A stretch of 64,000 bases of DNA from Natrinema caseinilyticum (GCF_024227435.1 NZ_CP100445.1:744001-808000); one strand, 5' to 3'; shown: positions 1 to 9,662, numbered from the stretch's first letter. Notes: generated by a model from the sequence alone, not told the origin. Numbers and translations: made by a program.

Positions 1-447
1 CGCGACTCCCATCGCCGAGAACGACGAGAGGTATCCCCCAACGCTCGAGGACAGACCGGATTCCGCCTCGAGCAGGAGACCGCCCTCGTCGGAGTCGTGA
101 TCCGGCTGGAGGGTGTCGCCATCGCTCCGCGGATCGCTGGAATCGGTGCGTGGCCGGGCCTGACCGGCCTTCGCTTTCTCGCCCGCGTACAGGATCCAGA
201 TCGCGAAAAATACGAACAGGGCGGCCGTCACTGCGTCGAGATACACCACCGGGACGGCACCTTTGAGCGCGTCACCGAGAAGGATCTCGAGCGCCGTCCA
301 GCCGCCGAAGGCCGTCGCTGCACCTGCGACGACCACGTACGGATTGTACGTCGTCGCGAGCCCGGCGATTACGAGCTGCCCTTTTTCGCCGGGCAGTGCG
401 AGCAGTTGCAACAGAAAAGCCGTTGCGAAAATCTCGATCCACGCCAC
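1..447 (-). CDS. TMEM165/GDT1-family cation transporter, N-terminal part (C-terminus outside window)
   Basis: Reading leftward from a GTG at 447, the frame stays open to the window edge (149 residues). The protein starts AWIEIFATAFLLQLLALPGEK and has a first hydrophobic block with the signature LPGEKGQLVIAGLA, followed by two more membrane segments (around residues 40-55 and 65-85) and then an acidic loop rich in D, E and S. This is the layout of the first half of GDT1/UPF0016 proteins, which move Mn2+/Ca2+ using an acidic E-x-G-D type motif in each of two repeats. Here the first motif reads PGEKGQ. The second repeat should lie to the left of the window. The frame is open further upstream of the chosen GTG, so a longer N-terminus is possible, but that extension is hydrophilic and unlike the family. 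Confidence 0.7.
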   Translation of the reverse strand, partial: MAWIEIFATAFLLQLLALPGEKGQLVIAGLATTYNPYVVVAGAATAFGGWTALEILLGDALKGAVPVVYLDAVTAALFVFFAIWILYAGEKAKAGQARPRTDSSDPRSDGDTLQPDHDSDEGGLLLEAESGLSSSVGGYLSSFSAMGVA

Positions 448-634
448 TGTGCTGTGATACTGTTCTACTGGCCGTATGAACGCTTCGAGTCCGGTATCGC
501 GCGATCGATCTCGAGTCGGCTTCTCGGGGACGGCTTCGGTCCCCGTTTCGGCGGGACGCGGCCGATTCGAGCGCGAACAGGCGACCGAGACCACATCTGC
601 AACGTCGAGACGACGCGATAGCGTACCGTGATAC

Positions 635-642
635 GTCTATGG
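635..642 (+). promoter_or_regulatory. TATA-like box of the cation ATPase gene
   Basis: The box gtctatgg is centred about 28 bp before the ATG at 667. That is the spacing of a leaderless haloarchaeal promoter, and it supports 667 over the in-frame start at 628. Confidence 0.4.
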
Positions 643-666
643 GCCTACAGGACGAAGACGGCCCCA

Positions 667-3261
667 ATGAACGAGTCGCCACACGACGTCCCGTCGGAGC
701 GGGTCGTAGCGGACCTCGAGTCGCGACCCGATGGGTTGACGAACGACGAAGTACGTCGGCGTCTGGATCGATACGGCGAGAACGAGATCGAGCGGGGCGG
801 CGGGCGGTCGCCCGTCGACATCCTCCTCGTGCAGTTCGACAGCGTCCTGATCTGGGTGTTGCTGGCGGCGGCGATGCTCTCGATCTGGGCGGGTCACGCC
901 GTCGACGCGGTTCTGATCGCGGTCATCGTCGTGGCGAACGGTATCTTCGGATTCGTTCAGGACTACCGCGCCGAGCAGAGCCTCCAGGCCCTCCGCGAAC
1001 TGGCCGCGCCGACTGCGACCGTTCGCCGGAACGGCGAGTCGGTACACGTCGACGCCACCGAACTCGTTCCCGGCGACGTCGTCGTGCTTCGCGGCGGGGA
1101 CGTCGTCCCCGCCGACGGCCGATTGCTCGAGGAAACCGATCTCGAGATCGACGAGGCTGCGCTGACCGGCGAGAGCGTTCCGGTCTCGAAATCCGCAGCG
1201 CCGGTGGAATCGGAAACGCCCCTCGCAGAACGGGCGAACATGGTCTACAAGGGGACGAGCGTCACTCGCGGCAAGGGCACCGCGGTCATCACGGACACGG
1301 GCATGAAGACCGCGGTCGGCGAAATCGCCCGCGAACTCGCCGTCATCGAAGAAACGGAGACGCCGCTTCAGGGCGAACTCGATCGGCTGGGACGTACCCT
1401 CGGGGTCGGCGTCCTCGTTCTCTCCATGCTGGTCGGTCCGCTGTTGCTCCTGCGCGGAACGGGAGTGGTTCAGGCCGCGCTCACCGCCGTGTCGCTCGCG
1501 GTCGCCGCCATCCCCGAAGGGTTGCCCGCGGTGGTCACGCTCACGCTCGCGCTCGGCGTTCGCCGGATGTCGGACGAGAACGCGCTCATCCGCCGACTCC
1601 CGGCAGTAGAGGCCCTCGGTGCGGTCGACGTCGTCTGTACCGACAAAACCGGCACGCTCACGAAAGGGCAGATGACCGTCAGCAGGCTCTGGGTCAACGA
1701 CGCGGTCCTCGCTATCGACGCCGACAGGGGGCCGGACCGGGCCGTCCGCGGGGACGACGGCGACGTGCCCTCCGAGCGCGAGGAATTGCTCCTGCGAATC
1801 GGCGCGCTCTGTAACGATTCGACGCTCGAGGACGGAGATCCGACCGAACAGGCGTTGCTCGAGGCGGCGGATCGTCGCGGACTCGATCGCGAGTCGCTGC
1901 GGGACGAGTATCCGCGAACCGGTGAGATTCCGTTCTCGTCCGACCGGAAATGGATGGGAACCGTCCACGATGGCGTGGGCTACGTCAAGGGCGCGCCGGA
2001 GGTCGTCGTCGCGAACTGCGATCGAATTCTGACGGCAGACGGCCCGGTTCCCCTGACCGACGATCGACGCGACCGGATCGAGACGGTCGTTCGCTCGTTC
2101 GGGGACGACGCGCTTCGCGTCCTCGCGATGGCCTACCGGGAGGCGCCGGCGGGCCCCGACGATCTGCGGGACGGGTTGACGTTCGTGGGACTGACCGGCA
2201 TGATCGATCCGCCGCGGACGGAAGTCGCCGACGCGATCGCGGCGACGAGGCGTGCCGGCATCGACGTAAAGATGGTAACTGGAGACAACGTGCGAACGGC
2301 CGGGGCGATCGCCGAAACGCTCGGAATCGGCAGCGAGGTCCTCGGCGGCCGGAAGATCGAACGAATGGACGACGAGACGCTGCGCGATCGGGTCGGGTCG
2401 ATCGACGTCTTCGCGCGGACCTCGCCGGAGCACAAGGTGCGCATCCTGCGGGCGCTCCAGGAGCGCGGCCACAACGTCGCGATGACCGGCGACGGTGTCA
2501 ACGACGCACCGGCGCTGAAAAACGCGGACGTCGGTGTCGCGATGGGGATCCGCGGGACGGACGTCGCCAGACAGGCCTCGGACATCGTCCTGCTGGACGA
2601 CAATTACGCGACGATCGAGCGGGCCGTCGAACGCGGACGGACGATCTTCGATAACATCTGGAAGTTCGTCGCCTACCTTCTCAGTGCGAACGTCGCGGAA
2701 GTCGCGCTGGTCTTTCTCGCCTCGCTGGCCGGCTATCTCATTCTGCCGGCCGTCCAGTTGCTGTGGATCAACCTGTTGACCGACGGCCTGCCGGCGCTCG
2801 CACTCGGTGCGGATCCGAAAAGCGGCGACGTGATGGACCGGCCGCCGCGCGATCCGGATCGGGGGATCATCAGCCGGGAGATGGTCGGACTGATCGGCGG
2901 GACCGGACTGATCACGACGACCGTCATGCTCGGGCTCATGGTGGTCACTCTCCAGGGCGCGGCCGACGTCACTCCCTACGCGATGACGATGGTGTTCACC
3001 AGCTTCGTCTTCCTCGAGTTCGAGAAGCTCTACGTCATCCGCTGGTTGCGCGAGACGCCAGTCCTGTCGAATCGATGGCTCGCGGCCGCCGTCGGTGCGT
3101 CGGTCGGACTCCAGTTCGCGGTGCTTTACACGCCGCTCAATCGCTACTTCGGGACGGTTCCACTCGCCGTCGAGGACTGGGGACTCATCGCGGCCGTCCT
3201 CGCCGTCTGTTTCCCCGCGTACCTCGGAATCGCGATCCTGGTTCGACGAATTCAGCAGTGA
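667..3261 (+). CDS. P-type (P2A-like) cation-translocating ATPase
   Basis: This 864-residue protein pumps a cation, probably Ca2+ or Mn2+, across the cytoplasmic membrane using ATP. It has an N-terminal cation-ATPase domain, the actuator motif TGES (about residue 167), the phosphorylated aspartate in DKTGTLT (D326), KGAPE and TGDN in the nucleotide domain, and GDGVNDAP near residue 608. In the membrane part, PEGLP in M4 and the M6 segment [13 protein letters not shown] are the P2A (SERCA/PMR1-like) ion-site signatures, which argues for Ca2+/Mn2+ and against heavy metals; there is no N-terminal CxxC domain. Length is normal. An in-frame start at 628 exists, but the TATA box fits 667. Its neighbours are other ion transporters (GDT1, TMEM175). 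Confidence 0.92.
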   Translation: MNESPHDVPSERVVADLESRPDGLTNDEVRRRLDRYGENEIERGGGRSPVDILLVQFDSVLIWVLLAAAMLSIWAGHAVDAVLIAVIVVANGIFGFVQDYRAEQSLQALRELAAPTATVRRNGESVHVDATELVPGDVVVLRGGDVVPADGRLLEETDLEIDEAALTGESVPVSKSAAPVESETPLAERANMVYKGTSVTRGKGTAVITDTGMKTAVGEIARELAVIEETETPLQGELDRLGRTLGVGVLVLSMLVGPLLLLRGTGVVQAALTAVSLAVAAIPEGLPAVVTLTLALGVRRMSDENALIRRLPAVEALGAVDVVCTDKTGTLTKGQMTVSRLWVNDAVLAIDADRGPDRAVRGDDGDVPSEREELLLRIGALCNDSTLEDGDPTEQALLEAADRRGLDRESLRDEYPRTGEIPFSSDRKWMGTVHDGVGYVKGAPEVVVANCDRILTADGPVPLTDDRRDRIETVVRSFGDDALRVLAMAYREAPAGPDDLRDGLTFVGLTGMIDPPRTEVADAIAATRRAGIDVKMVTGDNVRTAGAIAETLGIGSEVLGGRKIERMDDETLRDRVGSIDVFARTSPEHKVRILRALQERGHNVAMTGDGVNDAPALKNADVGVAMGIRGTDVARQASDIVLLDDNYATIERAVERGRTIFDNIWKFVAYLLSANVAEVALVFLASLAGYLILPAVQLLWINLLTDGLPALALGADPKSGDVMDRPPRDPDRGIISREMVGLIGGTGLITTTVMLGLMVVTLQGAADVTPYAMTMVFTSFVFLEFEKLYVIRWLRETPVLSNRWLAAAVGASVGLQFAVLYTPLNRYFGTVPLAVEDWGLIAAVLAVCFPAYLGIAILVRRIQQ

Positions 3262-3315
3262 GCCGGCCTCGAGGTGCGTCTCCGCTCCGGTAATCGAAAC
3301 CGGTTGGTCGGGGCC

Positions 3316-3381
3316 GTAGTAGGCGGGTGCATTGACGCGGTCAAGGCTGTAGTAGGTGGATGCGTCGACGCGGTCCATCGT
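3316..3381 (+). repeat. Two tandem 33-bp copies in the ATPase-TMEM175 gap
   Basis: Copy one is 3316-3348 and copy two is 3349-3381. Both begin gtagtagg and share g(a/t)gc and gacgcggtc blocks. The second copy ends at the TATA box (tctatacc, 3381-3388) of the next gene, so the duplication sits directly upstream of that promoter. Confidence 0.7.
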
Positions 3382-3410
3382 CTATACCGATCCCCGTCGT
3401 AGTATCCGTC

Positions 3411-4043
3411 ATGAACTCTCCGGCGGGTCGAGAAATCGATGAAACGGACCGGCTCGTTGCGTTGAGCGACGGCGTGATCGCGATCGCAATCACCCTGTTG
3501 GTGCTCGAGATCTCCGTTCCGACCGTCCCCGCGGGAAGTTCGCTGTCGTTTCTCCCCGAACTCGTCGCCGAACAGTGGCACGAGTTCGTCGGATACGCGT
3601 TGAGCTTTCTGGTCGTCGGGCTCTACTGGATCCTTCACCGGCGCGTATTCGTCCACGTCGAGCGCCACGACCGAGGCGTGCTCTGGCTCAATCTCTTTTT
3701 TCTGCTCCTGGTCGCGTTCGTCCCGTACGGCACGAATCTGTTCATCAACTATCCGAATCAGTTCGGGATCACGTTCTACGCGGGCGTGTTGGCGCTAACC
3801 GGATTGTGCCTCGCGCTCCTGTGGGGCTACGTGTCGCGAGAGGACCTGTTGGAGGAAGGCCTCACGTCTCGGACCGTCCTCATCCAGGAGGCGCGGTTTC
3901 TGGCCTCGCCGCTCGTGTTCATCCTCTCGATGGGCGTTGCGGTCGTCGACCCGTCGCTTGCAATCCTCACCTGGACGCTCCTGATACCGATCAACGCCGT
4001 CTTGCAGTCACGACTTCTCGAGAGTCTGGAACGATCGGCGTGA
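3411..4043 (+). CDS. TMEM175-like (DUF1211) potassium channel-type membrane protein
   Basis: The protein has 210 residues and about six membrane segments. The first helix carries the family signature, here DRLVALSDGVIAIAITLLV (the R-x3-F/L-SDG motif of TMEM175 proteins, which lines the pore of the tetrameric K+ channel). The rest is hydrophobic helices with the conserved pattern YWILHRRVF after the third segment. It probably conducts K+ or protons across the cell membrane, as known for the family. The start at 3411 was chosen because the SDG helix begins about 20 residues later and a TATA box lies 27 bp upstream; an in-frame ATG at 3360 would span the promoter. It lies in the ion-transport part of the island. 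Confidence 0.85.
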   Translation: MNSPAGREIDETDRLVALSDGVIAIAITLLVLEISVPTVPAGSSLSFLPELVAEQWHEFVGYALSFLVVGLYWILHRRVFVHVERHDRGVLWLNLFFLLLVAFVPYGTNLFINYPNQFGITFYAGVLALTGLCLALLWGYVSREDLLEEGLTSRTVLIQEARFLASPLVFILSMGVAVVDPSLAILTWTLLIPINAVLQSRLLESLERSA

Positions 4044-4161
4044 CGAGGACCTCGAAAGAACGAGCCGGAGACCCTCGGAATCGACAGCACCGAATCGGCA
4101 GTCGACGACGGAGGAAGGGCCTCGCGCTCGCGAGCGGGACACCTATCCGCTCTATGGCACG

Positions 4162-4167
4162 TTTATG
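4162..4167 (+). promoter_or_regulatory. TATA-like box before the first DUF389 gene
   Basis: The box tttatg lies about 27 bp before the ATG at 4191, consistent with a leaderless transcript. Confidence 0.45.
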
Positions 4168-4190
4168 CACGGGAACGTGGTACCGTCAGT

Positions 4191-5615
4191 ATGCGCCTCG
4201 TGCAGGTGTTGATTCCGGAGGGGAATCGAAAGTCGGTACTGAGTGCGTTGGACGAGCAGGGAATAGACTACGCCGTGTTCGACGAGACGGGCAGAGGCGA
4301 GTTCGAGGCGATGGTTCAGTTTCCGGTCCCGCCGACCGGTGTCGAACCAGTGCTCGATCAGTTGCGATCGGCCGGCATCAGTGAAAGTGCGTACACCATC
4401 GTGCTGCCGACCGAGACCGTCGTATCGACCCGGATCACGGCCCTACAGGAGCTGTACCCCGGTGACCGCGTCTCGCGAGAGGAGATGAAATCGACCGCAG
4501 AGAGTCTCGCACCGGAACCCGCCACGTATTTCGCGTTCATCGTGTTGAGCACGGTCATCGCGGTCGGTGGGCTGTTACTCAACTCAGCCGCGACTATCAT
4601 CGGCGCCATGGTCGTCGCGCCGTTGATGGGGCCGGCGATCACCGCGAGCGCGGGCAGCGTCCTCGCGGATCGAGACCTGGCGACTCGAGGGATCGCGCTG
4701 CAGGTCGCCGGTCTATTGCTTTCGATCGCCGTGGCCGCCGTCCTCGGGGCCATACTGCAGGGAACGGTGATCGTTCCGCCCGGGACGGATATCAGGACGA
4801 TCCCGCAGGTCGCCGAACGGACGAGTCCCGGGTTCCTCTCGTTGTTTATCGCCTTCGGATCGGGGATCGCGGGAGCGATCAGCGTCTCGCGCGGGTCGGG
4901 GTCGACGCTCGTGGGCGTCGCGATTGCGGTGGCGCTCATTCCGCCCGCGGGGACGGCCGGACTCGGTATCGCCTGGGGGTTCGCCGGGGTCGCCGCGACG
5001 GCATCGGTGCTGGTACTGGTCAACCTCCTCTCGATAAACCTCTCAGCGCTGGCGATCTTCTGGTTCAGCGGGTATCGGCCCGAACTGAGCGACCAACGAA
5101 AAACCGTGCGCCGGGCGGTGGTCAGGCGCGGTGCGGTCCTTATCGTCGCGCTCATCGGACTGTCGATAGTTCTCGGACTGGTTACGTTCGCATCCTATCA
5201 GACCACGACGTTCGAGCAGCGGGCGACCGCCGAAACGGAGCGGTTTTTCGACGAACCCGCGCTCTCGGCGTACGAACTCGAGTCCGTGGAGATCGAGTAC
5301 GACACCCAAGATATCATCCTCGGGGACGACCCGACCGTCTCGGTCGTCGTCGGACGTTCGAACACCGCGACCGTTCCGCCGGACGTCGCCGACCGCCTCG
5401 ATCGACACCTCCGGGAAACGACCGATGAGGACCCAGCCGTACGGGTCGGGTTCGTCGTCGCCCAGGAGTCCGAGCGGATTCCGCCGACGACCGATACCCC
5501 CTCGAGCGAGTCGCTGGCGAGTACCGGACGTGGCGAACGGTCGTTCGGGGCTGGTGAGTTGGAACCGGATAGCGGGACGTCGGAAACGAATCGGCGCTCG
5601 GTCACGCCGCAGTAG
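4191..5615 (+). CDS. DUF389/TIGR00341 family membrane protein (copy 1)
   Basis: This 474-residue protein has two parts. Residues 1-90 form a small soluble domain (MRLVQVLIPEG start, alternating strands and helices, ending in a repeat of the pattern EPVLDQLRSAGI). Residues about 115-350 hold seven or so membrane segments with the DUF389 core (GAMVVAPLMGPAI, RGSGSTLVGVAIAVALIPPAG). A periplasm-sized charged tail follows from about residue 350. The function of the family is unknown; the glycine/proline-rich helices suggest a channel or carrier. The last 14 bp overlap the convergent HdeD-like gene. A second copy lies at 14.7 kb, 444 residues long and clearly diverged in the N-terminal domain. Confidence 0.85.
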   Translation: MRLVQVLIPEGNRKSVLSALDEQGIDYAVFDETGRGEFEAMVQFPVPPTGVEPVLDQLRSAGISESAYTIVLPTETVVSTRITALQELYPGDRVSREEMKSTAESLAPEPATYFAFIVLSTVIAVGGLLLNSAATIIGAMVVAPLMGPAITASAGSVLADRDLATRGIALQVAGLLLSIAVAAVLGAILQGTVIVPPGTDIRTIPQVAERTSPGFLSLFIAFGSGIAGAISVSRGSGSTLVGVAIAVALIPPAGTAGLGIAWGFAGVAATASVLVLVNLLSINLSALAIFWFSGYRPELSDQRKTVRRAVVRRGAVLIVALIGLSIVLGLVTFASYQTTTFEQRATAETERFFDEPALSAYELESVEIEYDTQDIILGDDPTVSVVVGRSNTATVPPDVADRLDRHLRETTDEDPAVRVGFVVAQESERIPPTTDTPSSESLASTGRGERSFGAGELEPDSGTSETNRRSVTPQ

Positions 5616-6183
5616 CCGATTCCTCCCTGACGACGCGTCGTTCGGCCGACCCGACGGACAGTAACGCGACGCCGCTGATGAGCAGGTTGATGCCGAACAA
5701 CGTCCCGACCGCCCACAGCGCGGTCGACGGCCAGCCAGCCCAGAGCAAGCCCGCGAGGAGGATTCCGATCACGCCGCTGACGGCCATCCAGAGCCCGTTG
5801 GCTCCGCTCGGCATACTCAACCCGGCGACGATTTCGACGATTCCAGCGACGAACAGGTACGCGATCACGAGCAGCGTCAGCGTCGACAACCCGAGTACCG
5901 GATTCGCCAGCAAACTGATCCCCGCGACGACGTAAATCACCGCGAGTAACAGCTGTACCGCGCTCCCGGTCCAGCCGGGGACGGAAAACGCGTGGGCCAC
6001 GTGGGCGAAGCCGCCGACGACGAGCAGCGCACCGAGGAGCACCGACAGCGATACGCCGGTGACGAACGGGAACAGGATCGCGAGCAGCCCGAGGACGACC
6101 AGCAAGACTCCGCCACCGGCAGGGACTCGCCAGTCCTGATCAGGGTCGATACCAGTCGGGTGTTCTACCGAAGCGTCTGCCAT
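5602..6183 (-). CDS. HdeD-family (DUF308) membrane protein
   Basis: The protein has 193 residues and six predicted membrane helices arranged as three repeated pairs, the hallmark of HdeD/DUF308 proteins. A short hydrophilic head (MADASVEHPTGIDPD) precedes the first helix GGGVLLVVLGLLAILFPF, and a charged tail (RRVVREE) closes it. In enteric bacteria HdeD is an acid-resistance membrane protein. In haloarchaea the role is unknown, and a general envelope-stress function is an inference from family and neighbours. It is convergent with, and overlaps by 14 bp, the DUF389 gene. An AT-rich box (6194-6205) lies just before the start, closer than usual for a TATA box. Confidence 0.85.
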   Translation of the reverse strand: MADASVEHPTGIDPDQDWRVPAGGGVLLVVLGLLAILFPFVTGVSLSVLLGALLVVGGFAHVAHAFSVPGWTGSAVQLLLAVIYVVAGISLLANPVLGLSTLTLLVIAYLFVAGIVEIVAGLSMPSGANGLWMAVSGVIGILLAGLLWAGWPSTALWAVGTLFGINLLISGVALLSVGSAERRVVREESATAA

Positions 6184-6549
6184 TTTGTGTCACCCATTTA
6201 TAAGGTACGACGCTGCCGACCGTAAATGCCACTTCTCGACGGACAATAGTTCACTCCTCGCTACCTGTTCTGGCCGATTTCGGGTGGTCGAAACCGCTGA
6301 TTCGGAGTCGTCGTCGCAATGCTCGTGCGGTCGCGGTCCGCGTCGCACCGTCCGCGACCGGCGTTACGAGTCGCTGGGGACTCGAGACGGAGCGATCGGC
6401 CGCGAGAACCGCCACTCCGGCTCTCGGTCCTCGCCGCGTCGTCTGTTCCCTGTAATTTCGTCCGTCGGCCGAGCAGCGGTATCGATATCGACCCGGTGTC
6501 CGGCCCACCGTCCCCCGTCACTAAGGTCGTCGAACGAGAGGGAGACATC
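6184..6549. other. Intergenic region between HdeD-like and DUF211 genes
   Basis: No convincing gene is seen; short frames here lack the acidic composition of the neighbours. The left end holds an AT-rich box for the leftward gene. The right end has a purine-rich stretch gagagggagacatc directly before the ATG at 6550, a possible ribosome binding site. Confidence 0.5.
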
Positions 6550-6843
6550 ATGGCACCTCCGATCCGTCGGCTCGTTCTCGACGTCATGAAACCGCACGAA
6601 CCGGACATCCTCGAGTTTTCGAGGGCCGTCGCCGACAGCGAGGGCGTCGACGGCGCAAACGTCGCGCTGATCGAGACCGATCGGGTCGTCCAGAATCTCA
6701 AACTCACGATCGAAGGGGGCGACATCGATGCGACGGCCGTCGAGGAAGACATCGCCGGTCTCGGCGGGACGGTCCACTCGATCGACGAGGTCGTCTGCGG
6801 AGACCGACTGATCGACCAACAGGACACGCCACAGGACCACTGA
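6550..6843 (+). CDS. DUF211 family protein
   Basis: This 97-residue protein covers the whole DUF211 family length. It starts MAPPIRRLVLDVMKPHEPD and ends with the family pattern GGTVHSIDEVVCGDR. The sequence reads as a small alpha/beta (ferredoxin-like) fold with NLKLTIEG near residue 50. The biochemical role of DUF211 is unknown. The gene ends 12 bp before a VIT1/CCC1 transporter on the same strand, so the two are almost certainly co-transcribed, which suggests a regulatory or metal-sensing partner (inference). A purine-rich GAGGGAGA ahead of the ATG fits translation from a leadered mRNA. The upstream in-frame start at 6319 adds a basic, non-family extension and was rejected. Confidence 0.88.
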   Translation: MAPPIRRLVLDVMKPHEPDILEFSRAVADSEGVDGANVALIETDRVVQNLKLTIEGGDIDATAVEEDIAGLGGTVHSIDEVVCGDRLIDQQDTPQDH

Positions 6844-6855
6844 TCGGGTGAGAAC

Positions 6856-7425
6856 GTGACCTCCCTTCGGACACTCATAGCGGACGAGGACGTCAGATCG
6901 ATCTCGCGACGGTATTTCATCTCGAACGGGTTCGACGGCACGCTGACGAGCATCGGGATCGTCGTCGGGGCGTACCTGTCCGGTGTCACCGACGGATTCA
7001 CGGTGTTCACCATCGGGCTGGGGGCGGCCGTCGGTCTCGGGACGTCGGGTGTCTGGAGCGTCTGGGAGATCGAACGGGCCGAGAAACAGGCGGAGTTGTT
7101 GCGGATCGAGCGTGCCATGCTGACCGACCTGCAGGACACGTCGCTGCAACAGCGACGGGAAGGCGCCCGAAAAGTGAACGCAGTCGCGAGCGGAATCGGA
7201 CCGCTCATCGGGATTATATTGCCGTTGTTGCCGTTTCTCGCACACGACGTCCTCTTCTCGTTGCTCGAGGCGACCGTGGTCGCGGTCGGTATCGGCGTGA
7301 CCGTGCTGTTCACCTTCGGCGCGTATCTCGGATCGATCTCGAAGCAAAACTGGATCGTCGCCGGTATCCGCATGGGGCTTGCGGGCGTCGTCGTCGCAGT
7401 CCTCAACCTGTTTCTGCCCGGGTGA
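6856..7425 (+). CDS. VIT1/CCC1-family Fe2+/Mn2+ transporter
   Basis: This 189-residue membrane protein starts at a GTG 12 bp after the DUF211 stop. The opening RRYFISNGFDGTLTSIGIVV is the first-helix signature of the VIT1/CCC1 family (N-x-x-DG). After a charged cytoplasmic stretch (about residues 72-105, rich in E, R, K and Q, where family members bind metal) come three more helices. The family moves Fe2+ or Mn2+ out of the cytoplasm, usually in exchange for H+. The overall length is at the short end of the family but the protein looks complete. It is probably the transport partner of the preceding DUF211 protein. Confidence 0.85.
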   Translation: MTSLRTLIADEDVRSISRRYFISNGFDGTLTSIGIVVGAYLSGVTDGFTVFTIGLGAAVGLGTSGVWSVWEIERAEKQAELLRIERAMLTDLQDTSLQQRREGARKVNAVASGIGPLIGIILPLLPFLAHDVLFSLLEATVVAVGIGVTVLFTFGAYLGSISKQNWIVAGIRMGLAGVVVAVLNLFLPG

Positions 7426-7651
7426 ACGCCGACCGCTATAGTAGTCGTTGAAAGTCGTCGCACTCCCCGCTCGCGAATTCGCGGCCGGCGAGAACTCGTT
7501 GGCCGCCGTCCGGCCAACGGGGGTAAATCGTTTCGACGCCGACTATAGGTTCGCGACGAGAATCAGCGAGCGACCGTTTCGTCCGCCACCGACGACGGAC
7601 CACGCCGGCGATTCGGGGCGGGGCGCGAATGCGAGAACGCCACTCGAACCC

Positions 7652-8521
7652 TCAGGCCACCCGTGACGGCGGGACGAGCATGACGTTCCCGCTCGCGCGG
7701 GCGACGACGTCCTCCGAAACGCTGCCGAGTAACAGTCGACGGAGCCTGCTGTGGCCCCGCGACCCGAGGAGGATCGTCGTCGGGTCGGAGTTGGCCTCCG
7801 CGGCGAGGATCTCGTCGGCCGGATCCCCCGCGCGAACGTCGATACGGGTCTCGATTCCCCGCTCCTCGAGGCGGTCCGCTGACTCCGCGAGCCGCTCGGT
7901 GGGATCGCGCTCGTCGGCGGTAGACGGATCCGGTGGCGTCTGGACGTGGACCAGCGTGACCTCCCGTGTCGCGTGGTGCAGGTACGAAAACGCGTCGAAC
8001 GCGCGCTCCGCGTTCGTGGAGAAGTCGGTCGCGTACAATATCCGTCGAAACAGGTGTTCTCTGACCACATCGGGTTCCTCGGCGCCGCGTTCGATCCGAT
8101 TGACGAGAAGCGGTGTCACCGTCGTTCGTGCGACGTTGCGCGCGGTCGATCCGATGATCCGGTTCTCGAGCGGGCTCGTCCCTCGGGAGCCGACGACGGT
8201 CAGACTCGCGCCGATCGCTTCGGCGATCCCGTTGATACGCCTGTATGGGGTTCCTCGGACGACGTGTGTCTCGACGTCGAAGCCGGCCGCTTTGATGACG
8301 CGACGATAGCGATCGATGGACCGCTCACGTCTTCCATCGAAGTCGATGCCGGGCATCCCGGCGTGGACGTTGGACGGAATCACCGTCACGAGATCGATCT
8401 CCTCGATACCGATCCGATCCAGACACTCGAGACAGGTCTCACTCTCGATCGTCGCTTCACTGGCCGCCGACAGATCTGTCGCACACACCGCGTTCATACT
8501 CGTCGTTCGTTCCCGACCCAT
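7652..8521 (-). CDS. Tandem universal stress protein (two USP domains)
   Basis: This 289-residue cytoplasmic protein has two USP domains. The first (about 10-145) has a degenerate beginning, NAVCATDLSAASE, lacking the usual D-G-S, but ends with an intact nucleotide-binding motif GSRGTSPLENRIIGST. The second (about 150-285, RRILYATDFS) has GSRGHSRLRRLLLGS. USPs bind ATP and act in stress survival; the partners here are unknown. The start at 8521 (MGRERTTS) fits a TATA-like box near 8546. MNAVCATD at 8497 is the alternative. It is one of six USP genes between 7.6 and 20.2 kb. Confidence 0.88.
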   Translation of the reverse strand: MGRERTTSMNAVCATDLSAASEATIESETCLECLDRIGIEEIDLVTVIPSNVHAGMPGIDFDGRRERSIDRYRRVIKAAGFDVETHVVRGTPYRRINGIAEAIGASLTVVGSRGTSPLENRIIGSTARNVARTTVTPLLVNRIERGAEEPDVVREHLFRRILYATDFSTNAERAFDAFSYLHHATREVTLVHVQTPPDPSTADERDPTERLAESADRLEERGIETRIDVRAGDPADEILAAEANSDPTTILLGSRGHSRLRRLLLGSVSEDVVARASGNVMLVPPSRVA

Positions 8522-9182
8522 ACTATTGTTTCCCCGCCCCAATATCGGACGGTTCCCGTGAGGGACGTTCGAGTGGCCTCCGATCCTCGCCGACGGCAAC
8601 GACAGTCGTGATTTCTTGCCGCCGCATCCGAGAGTTCCGGCCGCAGCCACGACGTTCGACGCTTCTTCGCCGCCAGTCGACGCGTCGGTTCGGTCGGCAC
8701 CTCGGCTCTGCCTGGCGGTGGCCCGACGTCGTGTGAATCGACTGCGTCGTCGACACTGGTCGATCGGTTCGGGTCCGCCTGATCACGGAGAATCCGGGGG
8801 CGAAACCGCGGTCCTCTCACCGCCGCTTCACGACGGCGTCAGGCGCACGTAGCAGTTCGAACGCGGCCGAAATCGCCAGCGCGGGAGACGCCGATTTTCC
8901 GTCGCGATGCTACCCTGTGGTGGATCGGTCGGCGCCGTCCCTCCCCGTACTCGAGGCGTGCTCGCGAAGCGAGCGGAGACAGCGGACAGGGACACGTCGC
9001 GTCCGCTTTCGGCGCCGCTCGTCTCCGTCACGGCCGCGTCCGACGTCGATGGGACGGACACGGAGATCACACGTCCCGAAACGCTGACCGACCCGTCGTC
9101 CGATCTATCGAGTCGGCCGTCGAAATTGCACAATACTCACAAAACCCTTTTATCGATTCGGATCCTCTCTCGAGCTAGAAAC
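8522..9182. other. 660-bp gap without a recognisable gene
   Basis: Frames in this GC-rich stretch encode arginine- or serine-rich strings unlike haloarchaeal proteins. The right end carries the promoter of the next gene: ttttatc at 9148-9154, about 32 bp before its ATG. Confidence 0.5.
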
Positions 9183-9587
9183 ATGGCAAATTCAATGGCG
9201 GAACAACTGCAGCAGGATATGGTCTGCGAAGGGTTGCTGGAGTGTGTCCACGGCCTCAAACAACTCGACAAGGAGTGTTTCAGGGTGATGGTCCGAAGTG
9301 ACCAGCCGTTGACGATCGACGAGGTTGCCGAGAAGGTCGACCGTGAGCGGTCGACCGCCTACCGGTCGATCCAGCGCCTGCTTCAGAGCGGTTTCATCCA
9401 GAAAGAACAGATCAACTACGATCAGGGCGGCTACTACCACGTCTACCGGCCGACCGATCCGTCCCAGATCGCAAGCGACATGCAGCGGATGTTGAACGAC
9501 TGGTACGCGAAAATGGGGCAGCTCATCCAGGAGTTCGAGGACAAATACGAACAGGCCGACGACGGGGCGGCCACCATCGAGGGATAA
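9183..9587 (+). CDS. TrmB-like helix-turn-helix transcriptional regulator
   Basis: The 134-residue protein has a winged helix in residues 30-90 (LTIDEVAEKVDRERSTAYRS followed by RLLQSGFIQKEQ), then a C-terminal helix with DMQRMLNDWYAKMGQLIQEF that would pair two subunits. Cysteines at C15, C21 and C31 or so could bind a metal or sense redox state (inference). It lacks the sugar-binding domain of full TrmB proteins. The ATG at 9183 is supported by the TATA box 32 bp upstream; the long upstream extension in frame is not protein-like. It is a candidate regulator of nearby stress genes, but no target can be read from the sequence. Confidence 0.8.
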   Translation: MANSMAEQLQQDMVCEGLLECVHGLKQLDKECFRVMVRSDQPLTIDEVAEKVDRERSTAYRSIQRLLQSGFIQKEQINYDQGGYYHVYRPTDPSQIASDMQRMLNDWYAKMGQLIQEFEDKYEQADDGAATIEG

Positions 9588-9662
9588 AATAGAACAAATC
9601 TCCGCAATACAGTGCGGAGGCGGCCGTGAGATGGTGAGCTGTGATGGCCTGTTCGCGGGACC

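Noticed and set aside
637-3378. A 913-codon open frame on the minus strand opposite the cation ATPase
   Set aside because: It is a mirror of the GC-rich ATPase gene, with R/D/V-rich low-information sequence and no family motif. The same applies to other long antisense frames such as 24764-27004 (opposite ppc), 42605-43999 (opposite polX) and 31363-32988 (opposite the citramalate synthase).
8522-9182. Small genes in the 660-bp gap
   Set aside because: All frames give arginine- or proline-rich strings with no acidic bias, no promoter placed before a start, and no known motif.
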